A stretch of 64,000 bases of DNA from Rhodosorus marinus (GCA_029953675.1 JAMWBK010000006.1:2170001-2234000); one strand, 5' to 3'. Shown: positions 1 through 13,126, counted from the first letter of the stretch. Notes: generated from the letters alone by a model not told the origin. Program-made: numbers and translations.

Positions 1-206
1 GTCTTCATCCCGGTTTGTCGTCCTCGGATTTACTCGTTAAATTCATTCACATGTAGGCTACTTCGAAAGCTTTCCGAAGAGGAGTACCAGCTATATAGAT
101 CAAGTGCCTGCTCATATGGATGGCCACATCCAGACCCCGTTGAGCAGCTGCGCGTGCTCTGATGCCTCTTCGATGCACTTCTCCACGAAAGACAACAACG
201 AAGTAG

Positions 207-2878
207 TCAAGTTCCAAGGCCTAGCTTTGGCACTGACCCGTTCCGGAAAGGAGTACGGACAGTCCTCTGACCCCTTGCTCGTCGACGGGTCCCATTGACC
301 TGGTGCTTCACAGAGTATGTCACAGGTGACGAACTCCCGGAGTCTTCTTGGCGACTAGATGCTCGCCCGAAACCGAACCGAAGGAAACCTCTTGATTCTG
401 TTTGTCGTTTCGGCACAATTCCAGTCTGAGATTGCCTCAAGACAATGCGCAGCCATGAACTCGCACATAGCTTGGTCGCAAGAGCTTCAAGCGTCATAGC
501 AGGCTTGGCCCAAGACAAGTCCCATCCTCTCACTCCTCTGATTTATCAGCTAGTGCAAACGTCTCGTTAGGGATTCGTTCACGCTTCGATTACTTCACAG
601 GCTTTTCTGGGACTTCATTTGCCGAAACCGAGCAGCGGCACAGCTCTGATAATCCAGAGGCGATGAGCAGCTCTCAACCAGCTCCAACTCAACTGCTACA
701 GCCTTCAAACAAGCCTGGACTCTATCCATCCCTCCTTCGGTCAAGAACTCCGCAAAGCGCTCGGCGATTGCCTGTCTTCTCTTCAAATCAATAGCAACCA
801 CGAACGTGCAGAGCGTCAGTGGTTTTGGACCAGGGATGCAGGGCAGCTAGAGCACTGCTAGAGTCACTTTGGTATCCAAACCGTACATACCTTCCATGGG
901 ACGGGGGAGTTTTGGCGCAAGTCAACAATTGGGACAATCTTGCCTTCATCACTCTTCCGAACACCGGCGATCTGCCCACTGGTCTGCACACAAGTTCACA
1001 TGCGTTTTGAGTGTTCCTTCGGCTTCTCTTGATCCTTGCGGGTTGTCTATCTATTAATTACAGCTCTTTTTGTTTCTGGTACCTCAGCGCTCTCTGGGTT
1101 TGGCGATACCGAACTCGTCCGAGTTTGAGAATCGGCAACCGTAGTGCTTCCTTCTGTTGATGTGTTCTTCGGAGTCGCTTCCTCTGTGACGTGGACCAGT
1201 TCAATGTCCACTTGTGCTTGTTGAGGATTGTCAGATTGTTGCTGCGGAGAATCCGGCTTGGCCTCGGGGTCTCCTCGGTTTTCCACCGGCTCATGTAATT
1301 TGTCTTGGCGTGCGTTGGGGAAGACTTCAGCGGACGGAGGATTAGACGCCACAGAGGGCACCCCCTGTTGGTCTCCAGTTGGTGTTTCGTGCTTGTCATC
1401 CGCAACAGGATTGTCGCTTTGTATATCTGTTTTGATATCCTGTTCCACTGCCTTGCTGTGATCTTGATCTTCTTCATCAGTGGAGATTCTCGCTGTGGTC
1501 GAATGTAGAAAAAAAACACGACCTCTGAGCAAAAAGTGAGCCACATGTGATGACCAAGATCTTCGCTTGCGCTTACGTTTCTTGGCAAGAGCTTGCGCGT
1601 CCCTATCGTCCAATTCTGTACTGTCAGCTGTCCTCTTCTGTGAGGTTGAATCCTCCACCACCTGTGCTTCGCTTTTACCGTCCTTGTCGACGTCCATTCC
1701 GACAGTTTCACTCAGCGCAGCAGATTTCGCCACTGGCGGACCCTCAGGAGCGACAGATGGCGATGGTAGATTTGGATCTTCTTGCGGACGCTTTTCATGG
1801 TCTTGTCTTTCAGCTGTACCATCTTGGTCAACAGCTTCGGGCTGCAGAGTTCGATCATCCATCGTCCTCTTCGGGGGCTTTTGAGGTCGTCTGTCCTTTG
1901 GATTCTTCTCAAGCAGAGTGGGAAAACTCAAACATGTAAGTTCATACGTAGGTTACCGCTTAGGTCGCTTCAGGGAGGATAGGTAGCAATCAAACATACC
2001 ATCGCCAAAGGTCCAGGAGGACGTTGCGGGTAACTACTGTTCTCGGCTCTCACTGGCGCGCGTTTTTGAGCAGCGTCATAGTTCGGGTGGACCGTTCGGA
2101 ATTCCAGGACTTTGAATTTGGTGTCGTGGTTCTCACGTCTTTCCTTTCCGCAAAGCTTTGCCCTTTCTTCTTCGAGCTCCCACTGCTCCAGATCAGCTGC
2201 TGAGAACACCAGTACTTAACATCGAGTCGACATAGGGGAAGAGAGCCAGCAGAGAACCAGAAGATTTCAGAACGAGACTACTGAATACGGTGGAACTATC
2301 ACTCCCATGCGCCACCAAGCGTTTGTGGCGCGGGATGTGATCACCAGCCCTATTCAGACCCTGAAACAGATTCATTCTGTTGGGTGAGGACGTTGAGAAA
2401 TCCTTGGCATGCAACAAAAGCCTGAAAACGTCCCACTAAAAAAAAAATTCCAAGACCAGAAGATCAAGGCCCAATATTTTCCAGGAGGGACAAAAACTGT
2501 TCATACCAGCATCCTCATCGTGTCGATTCTCACATTGATCTCCAAGAGGACAGTACCCTTCCTCGCCAAAGTACGTTGGACATTTTGTAGCACTGAGTTC
2601 TTTCCTTTTCATGGTCAAGCGTTTCTTCGCATTTGAAGCAGGCCTCCAACTCCACACGAAATGCAATGCCAATACAACCACGCAGGGAGTTTTTCAATAC
2701 CTACTTCTTCAGAGCTACTTGAGGCGCGAACGGGCCACCCAATAGCCCTGATAGCACTCAAGAACAAGTCCGAAATATCGTACAAGTGCTAAAAATGGAA
2801 TCAAGAAACGCACTTTCTCTTAGAGCTCTCAAGCTAAACCGTCCGCTTCTGGATCTGTTCCTCGCCTGTCGACGCCAT
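207..2878 (-). CDS. CCCH zinc-finger protein, REXO1-like N-terminal part (tentative)
   Basis: Multi-exon gene on the minus strand, possibly continuing past the left edge. A first ATG at 2878 opens MASTGEEQ. An exon near 2510-2630 encodes a CCCH finger (CPTYFGEEGYC, then GDQC and ENRH). An exon at about 2210 to 1970 follows, then a long, hydrophilic low-complexity exon (1931-1050) with a basic KKRKRKRR stretch that could be a nuclear signal. Two further exons, near 974-891 and 790-605, give a helical segment around residues AVAVELELVESCSS. That segment resembles the helix preceding the RNase domain of animal REXO1 (RNA exonuclease 1), which also has an N-terminal zinc finger. The DEDD exonuclease domain itself is not seen, so it would have to lie left of the window. 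The splice pattern is my reading of GT-AG sites and reading frame. Family assignment is inference; the zinc finger is what is directly visible. Confidence 0.4.
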
Positions 2879-5800
2879 GTTCATTGACGATGAAGGGGGC
2901 GGGTATCGTCCGTGGAAATGGAACGAGGCTTTCGTATTTCATCGCGTAGCCTTCGAAGGGTCCTGTGAAGCTTCCTGCCCTCTCGATTGGCGCGTTCGTT
3001 GATCAGGCGGCGTACGTGTTTGTCGTCTAGAGCTGTCCTTGACCAAGGGGAGGACTTGTTCCGCGTTAGATAATAATTTTCTCTTCTCTTTTAGTTCAGT
3101 AATTGTCACTGCCGAGCTTGAAAAAACTTGAGGTAGTGAAAAGGTGGCGGCTCTTCCAGCACGGAATCCACAAGTCCCGAGGAGTTGTTGCGGGGTAGTT
3201 TGGTTCTGCAGTGAAGTATCGTAGATGTGCGAAAATTGGTTTAAATTGAAAGAAATATCATAGATTTAGGGAAACTTTCCCAGGTCAGGACGCTCGCTTC
3301 GTGCGAATGATCTTCCGTACTCATTGGCACTAGGCCTTGAATTTAGCGAGGAGTTTTCGCTCTCAGTTGCTGCTGGTTGTTTGTTGATGATGGACTGAGA
3401 GCTAAGAAGGAATCTCATCAACTGCATTCACGTAACCAGATTCGTTAAGGAGGAGATGGACCTCTGAGTAGCAGTCAATCGCATTCATTGAAGGCTAACA
3501 TGATCCGAGAGTCCCTTCTACGGTCCTGGCGGACGATAACTTGGGGACGTACGCAGAGTAGATACAATTCACCACTGAAAAGCATCCCGTGGGCTAATAT
3601 GAAACGTACCGCGATATAGCGTTTCGACACACACTTTTGCAAGTGCCGGGACGGCCAGTGATGTTCATGCCAAGGTGGCTAACTGGGAAGCTCAGGTTAA
3701 GGGAATCAAAATAGACTTGCTGATCACTTGACATATTTAAAGAAAGGAAAAGTGCATGGTATCTTCTGCGACTATGGCACTGCCAGGTTACGCACAAATG
3801 GTCCCAGGCAAGGAGGTTGCTGACAGCTCCTGGAGTGCGTCTTTCGCGGAGAGCCAATACTTGGAGCTTTCTATAGGCAGTGGAGGAAAGTTCCAAAGAT
3901 TAGTTGCCGACACAATCCAAGTTCTCCTTCCCGCCAAGCGACCTAAGTGACTCGATGCCGTTGTTCAGAAAAAGCAATACGCAACAGGCCACAATCCTCT
4001 TGATATCTCTTCCGCCTCATGAATGGAAGTGTGCCATCTACTGCACATACTGCTAAGGTCCTCTTTCCTCTTCGCTTCCTACTTCGCAACTACCAGTAGT
4101 ACTCAAATCACTCAACCCGTTGGTGCTAACCGGAGTTCTGTTCGTTCGCTCAAACATGGATATTGAAAAATCATTAAATTGAGGGTGACAGCCTGTTCAC
4201 TTCAGAAAAAAATCACGATTCAATACCAGAGCCGGTTCCAATAATCAGTCAGTATGGGCGTTGCATCAGTCTCTTCGCGCGATAGAGATTGATACATACA
4301 CGCCAAAAGGAACTTCGTCCAGCTTTGCGAGCAAGCACAAGGGCAAATCCTCGAAAGTACCCCGCAAATCTTAAACGGCGCAAAAGTGAGCATCCTACTC
4401 CTGGGCAGTTGTTCTCCATCGTATTTCCGTCGCGGGAGGGAGTCTAAGAGTTCTGTGAGCCGAAGTTGACCCAGGTGGTATGTCCCAGAAGCTACTAGAG
4501 GAAATGATCGATCAGGACCTCCCAGACGAGGACCTAGCCAAACGAAGCGGATAGGCGACGTCCTCAAGAACAGCAACGTTTATAAACCCTTCGCTACCAA
4601 GGTCGCGCTCAGAAGAGCAAACACACAAGAGAACAAAGTAACCCCCTCAACGGTCAACTGGGTGGTATCTCACGCATAGACAGATCATTCTGGCCTCGTT
4701 CCCGCCAACCGCGGCAGAATCCTTTGTTCAAACCCAGCTTGGACCAAGGTCAAGCCGACCATAAAACACTAAAAATATATGTGAACCATAATAAGCTCAA
4801 CATATTCCAGAACAGAGAGCTTTTTCGCATCACTTGTTCCCCAGGGTCAGCGCCTGTCGATGGTCAAGGAGAACAGCTGGAATCTCGGTGGGAGAAACTA
4901 GGGACAAATGACGCGGAACCCTCAAGGTATGGGCTTTTACAGAGAAGTATCGAGCAAAAAGAAAGAAGAGATCTCGAGGGACACCTAAAACGGCAAAATC
5001 ACTCTAGGTTTGCAAGCCGCAACACTAGCGGCGGCGTTATGTAAAAAACCACTGACAACAAAAGTTGCAAGTCGGTACCCTTTTCCCGTCCTGAAAGCCG
5101 CCCCCAGCGTCCGCAGGAACTCAAGATTTTGGGCAAGATTTTCTTGCGATTCCATGTATTGTGAAAATAAAATACACTTCTGATACAAACGTGATCATTG
5201 GTAGAAACTATCCCGAGCGTTATAAAACCTCTAAATTTCAACATAATAACATATTTTCAATCCAACAGATACGAGATAACTCCACCCCGTCGTCGATTAT
5301 TCCGGGACATCGTATAAAATAATAGCGTTATTCATTTCACAGGATTGATGGAGATATTTTTACTAGGCATTGATTGGACTTCAAAAAAAGGGTCCGATAC
5401 TGATAGCACTTCTCTCTATTGTATTTCAGATTAAAAAGGGCTAAATCTATTAAGAATTATAAGGGTTATATCTACCCCTGGGAAGGATATCAACGGCTGT
5501 TCTGAAACCATCTTATTTTATATAGCATAAGAGAATACTGTATTCAGTTTACTATCCACCAAGTATCTGCTTCGTATTTCCAATCAGAATATACATTTTA
5601 TCGAAGATTAAGTATCTCAACTATTGTTATTTTGTAAATTTAGCGGCTCTTCTTCACTGCATTCCCCTCCCCACCTTCACCCCTCTCCCCCCTCCCCGCC
5701 GAACATCTTCGATAGAAGCAATTTTAGTATGGTTTTGACCGGCTTCAGAAATTCCCCCTTCTAATGGGGAGGGGCCAATCTCGATAAAATTTTGCTGTGA

Positions 5801-6468
5801 AAAGCGATACCACCCTATTTTCAACTACTTTTCAATATTGAAAATGTTGCCAAATCAGTTCTAGCTGATTGTCACGGCTCTTTTCAATTTTCTTCCAGAC
5901 TAGTAGGGGTGTACATGTATGCTGCCAATATTAGCTTCCTTTAGTGACGTTTCTAGAAACTTTTACCTCATTAAATAGTTTTTATTAGTTCGAGATCTCT
6001 GTTTGATTCATTTTAGGAACAAATATAGATATTTGGTCGTCATTAAATATGATCTATTGCCTTCAGATTTAGAATTTATATGTATTTCTCGTTTCAAGAA
6101 TATGGTAGTTTTGTCAGTTTGGCAGTATGTCATGTTAAAAGAGGGAGTTTTTCTTCTCAGACTTAGTCCAATAATATTCAGAGTCGGTTTTGACAGAGGC
6201 GTGGAAAGAGCGTCCGGGTAGTCTTGGAGGGAGAGGATACCGCTATATAGGATTTGATTCAGCTGGTTGTAGTGGGAGGGACGTCAATGTTGGAATAGTC
6301 AGTAGTATATGTTGATGCCAGGGATTGACTGTGGGAGGAGCTTCGTAGGCTGGTTTAGGAGTTATCTGGTTGGAACTCGATGTAAGTAGGTTGGAGGGAG
6401 GCGGATTCTTTACGATATCGATTGGGTTTGCCTGTTTGAAAGTGGGCGGGGCGTTGGTGTTCGAGAGG
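2879..6468. other. Intergenic, no supported gene
   Basis: About 3.6 kb between two divergent genes. Open frames of 60-118 codons occur on both strands (for example 4220-4576 minus and 3756-3950 plus), but none shows a recognisable motif or clean splice partners. The stretch from about 5200 to 6200 is AT-rich, with one pyrimidine-rich patch near 5650-5700. Nothing else is evident. Confidence 0.5.
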
Positions 6469-7214
6469 ATGTCGGTTGATACGTTACCTTACGATGTACA
6501 GGTGAGTTGATTTGAGCTGGTGCTTCCGGAGTTGTGAGATTGGTCAAGTGACTCGTGTCATACTCTTCTCGTTTGTTTAGCGTATGGTGCTGGAACGCTT
6601 GGATGCACATAGTAGGCTGACAATGAGAGCTGTGAATAAGTCTTGGTACAATGTATTTAATGATTTTCCCAGATGGGAGAGTGTGCGCATAGAGGCCGGC
6701 CAAGCAAGCGGGAATGAGGGCTTGAGGAGCCTGTTAGCTGCTATCCGACCTCGAAAGATTTTGGTCCGAGGGAGGGTGCTGACGCCGGAGCTTTTGGGGG
6801 TTTTGTCAGGGAGCCCCTTGCTTGAAGAGCTTTCTTTCGCGTTTTGCGGTTTTGGGAGCGAATTGGATGTTTCCTCTCTGGGAACTGAACGGAACTCTTC
6901 ATTGAAGGTATTCGTAGAGCGAAAGCCACGTCAACCCGTCAGCGCACTGCAGTTTCTGATCTGTTTCTCTTTGCTCGTTCGCACACCCGTAGAAAGTAAG
7001 TTTTGTAGGTAATCGACTGATCAATGCCGACAGTTTGCAGGCGCTGATGAGTGCTCAGCCAAGTATAATCGAACTCTCAAGTCGCACAGAGCCGAAGAAC
7101 GCCGCGGAGATGTTCTGGGCTGCGCCGAGCAGGGAGTGGGTTTGTACAAGGGACCCTGGAACTGGAACCATTAGTTCCAGCTTCACGAAGAGCGGCGGCA
7201 GTGCTTTCCACTAG
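6469..7214 (+). CDS. F-box protein with short LRR-like segment
   Basis: Probable substrate adaptor of an SCF ubiquitin ligase. Exon 1 (6469-6501) encodes MSVDTLPYDVQ and ends at GTGAGT. Exon 2 begins at 6581 after TTTGTTTAG. Joined, they give the F-box order: LPYDV, then VLERLDAHSRLTMRAVNKSW, with the hydrophobic and W/R positions of the family. A leucine-rich stretch follows (ILVRGRVLTPELLGVLSGSP, then LLEELSFAFCG), consistent with one or two degenerate LRRs. The second intron starts at 6908 (GTATTC). Its acceptor is ambiguous: two nearby AG sites each leave an open frame, ending near 7171 or at 7214. The later stop is used here. The protein is short for an F-box/LRR protein, so either the gene is small or further exons were missed. 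Confidence 0.62.
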
Positions 7215-7740
7215 TGCGGCTCTGTACCAAGTGGTGGATAGGAGAAAAAAACTGAATCCTAGAGGGTGATGAAAACAAGCTCAAATAACAGTTCCTTTGC
7301 ATAAACTATGTCCATTTCATAAAGCTTGTTTTTTGTTGGTGTGAATGAAAGAGGTGTAACTCGTACAGGGATGTAGGTTTCTTTTGTTTTTGTCGGGTGC
7401 ATAGGCTTGAGGCTCTAGCCTGTCCAGTTCACCACGTGAGCTGCCTTTCAGAGCCTTTGTGCTTGTGCAACCTTTTCCGGGGAAACGTCAAATTAAAGAT
7501 CTCTGTTTCAACTTGAACGTGAATCGTATGACTCCAGGCTTGATGATACGGCCTCGTGTAGTGTAAGAGGGTAATTGACGCGTGCTTTGCTGTAATTAAC
7601 ATTGGGGCATCTTTTTTATAGCTGATGACTCGAAAACGTGGACGCGGTTAGCTTTCTTATAATAGAGTGACTTCCTTACAAGCGGATGAGTAACTTTCTT
7701 CACCACTTTGGGTGTGTGAATTTGTATCGATCGACACTTG
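7215..7740. other. Convergent intergenic spacer
   Basis: Space between the F-box gene (plus) and EB1 (minus), presumably holding both 3' UTRs. No coding signal beyond a short frame on the minus strand at 7596-7817, which overlaps the end of EB1 and looks like a shadow. Confidence 0.5.
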
Positions 7741-8638
7741 TTAAGCTTCGACTTCAACGGCCTCAGTGGCGTTGATATCCTCTGCTTCAGCATCGTCATT
7801 CGCGTATAGGATAGCACTCACATCCTTGATCACGTCTGCATTCTGCATCTCCGATTCCGAGTTCGTCTGACAGAATATCTCGACTTCTCGTAGTTTTCCA
7901 AAGTAAAAGTCTCGTTCTTTCTCCAGCTCCTCCACTGTCACCTGAAGCTCCTTGACTGTGTTGCTGAGGGCTGAAATTTCTGCTTTCTGCTCTGCTGATT
8001 CTTCTCGGCAGCGTGTGTGGTTCAGCATTTTATTTTCCTTGTTTCCCGCTGATTGCGTCTCGACCGGTTTAACCCTCGCTTTGCCCGGAGCTACAGCAAC
8101 CCGCGGCTGGGCAATGACTTCACCATTGTAAGTCCGATCAAAATACGCCTTTGTCCATTGTAGGAACTCTAGGTTATCCTGGTACCCTCCTTTGCTCAGT
8201 TTTTGCACGTCGATGTCTTTATCAATATTGTTCACCAGGAATGCGGCCTGAAGCAATTTGTAGTTGGAGCTGATCTCATAGCCTTTTTTCGTATTCTTGT
8301 GGAGCTTGCTCACTTTTACCTAAAAATGGTTAGGAGGTCCACCCTTAAGATTTTAACGTTCTCAGCACTAGATAGGAGCTTTTTATCAACCTACCGTCCC
8401 TGGGTGAATCTTCTCAATGACCAAGCTCACGGCTGCACCGTTGTGTATCTCCTCTACTTTCGTGTAGTTTGTCCCCAGTAGGTCATTCAGCCACTGCAAG
8501 AGCTGCCGCTTGCTCATAAAGTAGGCTTCGTCCATGATTCCTGACAGACAAACCAGGTCCATTTTTAGTACCAGCCGGGTGTTCCGAGGTTCGCAGACTT
8601 TCGACGTACTCACCGAAGTTGGTCGCCGCTCTGCTCAT
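7741..8638 (-). CDS. EB1: Microtubule plus-end-binding protein EB1 family
   Basis: Tracks growing microtubule ends and recruits partner proteins. Three exons join in frame: 8638-8614 (MSRAATNF), 8540-8395 and 8319-7741, giving 249 residues. The first 130 or so residues form the calponin-homology domain, with the family signatures FMSKRQLLQWLND, KVEEIHNGAA and KIHPGTVKV followed by the LLQAAF region. The C-terminal part is a coiled coil leading into the EB-homology motif ERDFYFGKLREVEIFC. The length is normal for the family. The acidic tail ends VEVEA and lacks the terminal EEY/F that CAP-Gly proteins bind in animal EB1; tails without it are also known in plants and protists. Introns start GTGAGT and GTAGGT. 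Confidence 0.95.
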
Positions 8639-11259
8639 GATGTTTGACAGTTATTATGTCGTACAAACACAAAACAAACAAAGGATATATATTTCTCTCT
8701 CCCCCCCTCTCTCTCTCTCTCTCGCGGTCGGTAAACTCACTCCAGCTGCGGGCAGATCAGAACCTCACCAATGTACTCCTTCAGAGGAGTCCGAACCTCG
8801 CCGCGAGGAGCTAAACTGCCAAAAGCAATCATAGCGACTGAACATGCTTTCCAAGGGTTTCCAATAAGTTCCGCAATCTAGGTTTTTGAGGTTCTAATTT
8901 AGAAACGATTTTGAAAAATTCGCTCATACAAAATTATCAGCATATATTTAGATCATACTTTCTAAATTAGGATTTTCGTTTGTACGTTGAGAATGGAAAT
9001 GACCGTTGAATAGATTCAAAATTTGAACGCCGATGATGAAAATGTTGAAAATTTTGGATTGCTCATAGCTTTCGAAGTCCCTGCAAAAACCGATGGCATG
9101 TTGGAACGGCCTGGTGACGAGGGGGCAAGTGGGTGCATCCATACTACTCCACTCGGTTGTCTTCGTCTTCAGATAGTTTAGTGCACTTGTTGAACTCCCT
9201 GGTAGCTGACCGGTGGCTTTCGTTGTTCGGTCGTGCGTTTTCGAGCAACTAATTGCGAGTGTTTGTTTCTCTGTCTTTGAGATGGTGTCCCGAAATACCC
9301 TGTAAAAAGCATAGAAATCACGGAAACCACTGTCGACGTACGATAGTATGCGTTAGTGGGAGTTGCTCAGGATCCTTGGGCGATTAGCGCGCTGAACTTT
9401 TCTTCATTGCAAGAGCGAGGAGGCTCACGAGAGCTAGTCAACGGATACTACTGCATGTGCTACTTAACATGACCCGGAACGCGGAGAAAAGGGCTCCAAC
9501 ACTCCTGCGAGCGGCTCAATAGGAGTGGCGTCCAGCAGGCGTTCTTGAATATTTACGCCTGCGGAGTCAGTGGTGTATAAGCGCTTCGCAGCCACCACAG
9601 TCGCTGGACAACCCTATCCGCTCATCCGAAACGTGCCTAAACATCAGACATTTTCAACGGGACAACTTTGGGCCTTTGGAGATGAGGACCCCGACAGACC
9701 TGGTTGACGTGACGAAAAGCAAGTCCAGGAGGACCTGACATTTCCTGAATATCTGGTTCAATCGAGCAGTAATCACAAATATTACTGAACATGCAAGACA
9801 CGAGTCCTCGGATAACCTTGGGACAACAAAAAAATGACTTAACAACGTGATGGGCATGGACTGCTTTGCCAGAGGCTCAACCTCCTTTATCCCACAACGT
9901 AGAAGCGGTGCGTAAATAAGGCTCTAAAGTTGAACGTGAACCCCAGACTAACGTAACCCCGAACTTATCAAAGTAGCCAGGACCAAACTCAAGTCCGTGA
10001 GGCGCTACCAAAACCTCGCAATCACGTCAACAACAGAAACCCGAACCTCCCCGCACGACCGCCGATCTCCGAAAACTACCAAAACTGAAGTCAAAGCAAA
10101 CCAACCGACACAGCAACGGAATCACACTCAGGAAAGAAGAAGCCTATGCTACCATTCTGCACAACGTACACCGCTCTGAGCTGCATGTTATGGCGAGAGA
10201 CCGCCGCCTTGCTCTTTAAAGCGCGTAACACGCGTCTTCAGTAGTCTAGTCCTCTCAGAGTAGCTAGTCTATGATAAATGAACTTGTCCCTGTCTTGGAC
10301 AAATTGCTCTTGCTCTCGAGATATGCAAGATTAGTTCCATTACATCCAATTATCCCTTCGTCAACAGCTCGCTATAGATTTATATATACTTAAAACGGCA
10401 GAGCAACCACTGAGAACAGGTTCGGGCTATGTTCAGTTCAACGGCATGGGTGGAATCGCTCAAAATGACTGATCATTGATTGAATCATTGATTTCTAACG
10501 AATATGGATGTACTAGAAAATCTGGATGTGGCCAATGAGCTTCTATTAGACGAAAATTCTCTATTTGATTGGACGGAGAATAAATCTTCTCTAGAAAATC
10601 CGGAAACGCTTTTTTTGAAATATCTTTTAGAAGATTTTGTTTTCCTTTTTATTTTGTAGGACAAGTAGCATTAGAAATGAGATCCAAAATTCTATCCCTT
10701 CCACCTACCCCCTCTAAAAAGACTCGCCTCATATATTCATGAAAAATATAACCCCCCCGTTGATAGCAAAAATAAGTCGTTTTATTTACACGAATCAAAA
10801 AAACAGTATTTAAGGGCTAGTCCATACTCCCTAATATTGTCAGCTTTTGCAGGAGGAGAGTTTCGTCTGATTAACCCTTTGTATATCGTTGGAATTCTTG
10901 AATGAGGAACATTTTGTCATTTTTCCGGTAGAAATGTAGCCAATAAGCAATGAGTTTTTATGTGAACGACATTTTCTAAGTTTTGGGCCAAGATAAAACA
11001 TTGTAAAATGGCCAATATTACAGAGGCGGGAATTGCCAAGGTATTCATATGACGAGCGTGGAGGCTGTATTGCTGGTAGGGAGGGGCGGAAGACAGGAGG
11101 GCGGTGTGGGAGTTAAGAGTGAGACAACTTGTTTTTGAAGAGGGATAGAACGGTTACATTTTGTGTTGGTTTTTGAAAGGATACTATCCTTTGGTTCCCG
11201 ACGTTTAAGAAACATCTGTGGTGAAGAGTTCTTGTATTTACCAGGCTCTAGCATCGAAG
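8639..11259. other. Intergenic, no supported gene
   Basis: About 2.6 kb upstream of both EB1 (minus) and the acetyltransferase gene (plus), so it holds two divergent promoters. A CT microsatellite lies at about 8692-8723, some 60-80 bp upstream of the EB1 start. From 10380 to 11000 the DNA is AT-rich. Short frames at 8948, 9654 and 9997 have no recognisable content. Confidence 0.5.
8692..8723. repeat. CT/TC microsatellite upstream of EB1
   Basis: A run of CT dinucleotides interrupted by a C7 tract, ending just before CGCGGTCGG. It lies in the 5' region of EB1, so length variation could sit in its promoter or 5' UTR. Confidence 0.85.
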
Positions 11260-12842
11260 ATGGAAAGTAGTACGTGTTTTATATCCTCGCCGGGGATTGG
11301 GAAGTCTATAGGGTTCAGAAGAAGCATTAATGGTGCTGGTATGAGCAGGAGCAGAGCTCACCAGCGTTCTTCCTGTATTGTGGCTATTGCGAATCCGATG
11401 TCCCCCACGGGGAATGGAGTGGCAATGGTTGATAGGGGGAGCGGGGCTGAAGATGCGTTCAGAGTATGGGAACAGTGTATAAGAGATGATCCAGATAAGG
11501 GATTTCTCCGCATCAAAGATGACGTTGACGACGTTGAATCAACGAAATATGTCCTTCTCAAGGAAAGAGGACGCGTAATAGCTGCTGGACGGTTACATAG
11601 AGAGGGCCAGAACGTTCGATTGAGCAAGATTGCGGTAATTCCAGGTGAAAGGGGTAAGTCGCGCCTTGAACGTGATGGGAATACTCTTGCCAAGTAATCC
11701 CTAGGTTGACATGTATCTATCTTGCGTCCTTTAGGCAAGGGATATGGCAAGCGACTTGTTCAAGGAATGTTGTCCATGTGTTCAGACGTAGAGGGTGTAG
11801 TGTATGTTAAAGCCCACAGGTGGGAGCTGGGATTCTATTATTTGCTAGGCTTCGATTCGCAAGGAGGTGATGAGTGCGTATGCGCCTGTGAAGGATTGTT
11901 CGACACCAACACCTTCCGTTTGATTAATCCCCGTTTTCATTGGTTCATCTCGCAGCTATGGCGATGAGCCTCAGTCTAGGAATTTAAGCCCGGAGAGGTC
12001 TGTTATGCAGTTTACCAGCATTGCAGACATGATGGATGAAAGGTACCGAGCTTATCTCAGGAAGAGGAAAAATCGAATTTCCGAGAAGCTCAATTGTCTG
12101 AGCCTGAACTGCGCCCTATGTTTGTCTACGTCACAGTAGTCTTGGTGCTCCGACGAGAACTATGGTGTATCGTGCCGAGGGCGTGGAAAATACTATTAAG
12201 CACCATGTAGCGCTGAAAGCGAATAACATCGAGCGGTCACTCGGATTTTACGGAGCCATTGGTTTTACGGTCACCGAGAAATACTTCTCATCGGTAAGTT
12301 TATGTCGTCGACTACCATTTTGGCCTCCAAATTGGCGGATTAAGCTTCTTCCACTTGGTGAGTTTTAGATCAAAGCTCAATTGAACTTCGCGACTTTCCC
12401 TTTCTGTGCAGGGCAAACGCGTTTGTAAAATGGTGGGATTCGGCACGACTATGGAGCTGGAAGAAGAAGGAAAACAGGGGAAGGGAAGAAGTGCGTCCTC
12501 CGAGGAGGGGAGAAACCATGATGTTCTTATACCGAGCAAGCTAGTATTCGATGTCACCAAGGTGAGCGAATGTTCCTCTTGGTCATTTGCAACGGGAGAG
12601 AACAGTACCTCACAAATCGTGTCTTCGTCGGGCAGTTATGCACGGACCTTCCCGGATATCTTCGTCACTTGCAGAAGATGCACGGCGGGGGCTTGCATGT
12701 GGTGACTCCTCCAAAGGAATCATTCCGTGGCAGAAACGTGATCGCCAGTGCAACTATCCTCGATCCCGATTCTTTCCCCTTAGAGTTCCAGCGCTTCGAG
12801 AGCAGACTACCAGAAAGCCTGGCCAAGGACATGTCATGGTGA
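11260..12842 (+). CDS. GNAT acetyltransferase fused to VOC (glyoxalase-fold) domain
   Basis: Six exons join in one frame to 377 residues: 11260-11653, 11735-11873, 11956-12042, 12137-12293, 12412-12561 and 12636-12842. The first 50 or so residues are rich in Ser and Arg and could be a plastid transit peptide. The GNAT domain follows, with strand LSKIAVIP and the acetyl-CoA loop RGKGYGKRL, then KAHRWELGFYYLLGF. After a linker comes a VOC domain: HHVALKANNIERSLGFYGAI in the first half, and DPDSFPLEFQRF with its metal-site Glu in the second. If exon 2 is not spliced at 11873 (GTGCGT), the GNAT part stops at 11967, and a separate VOC gene would start at 12162. The fused model is favoured because every junction keeps frame. 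The substrates of either domain cannot be read from sequence. Confidence 0.72.
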
Positions 12843-13126
12843 AAACCCCAGAACTGAGGAAAAGCAAGACCCCACTAGAGAGTGAGAAGCAACTGCAGAC
12901 CCGGAGATGGTTGACGACTTTGTAGCAGAATCCCGACCAAGCCAGAAGCATTCCGTTTTAACTTATGAAACAGTTGTTCTCTGTTAATAATATCGCTCCC
13001 AAGCAACCCATAAACATGCCCAACTGTGCACCTTTTTTGTCATGTTTCTACATCGGCTCGTGCGATGTTGGATGGTGTGTGGCCACTTGTGGCCGCAAAA
13101 AATAAGACTCAGTCTAGATTTTTTTA

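Noticed and set aside
4220-4576. 118-codon frame on the minus strand in the long left intergenic region
   Set aside because: No motif, no splice partners, composition unlike the accepted genes; consistent with chance.
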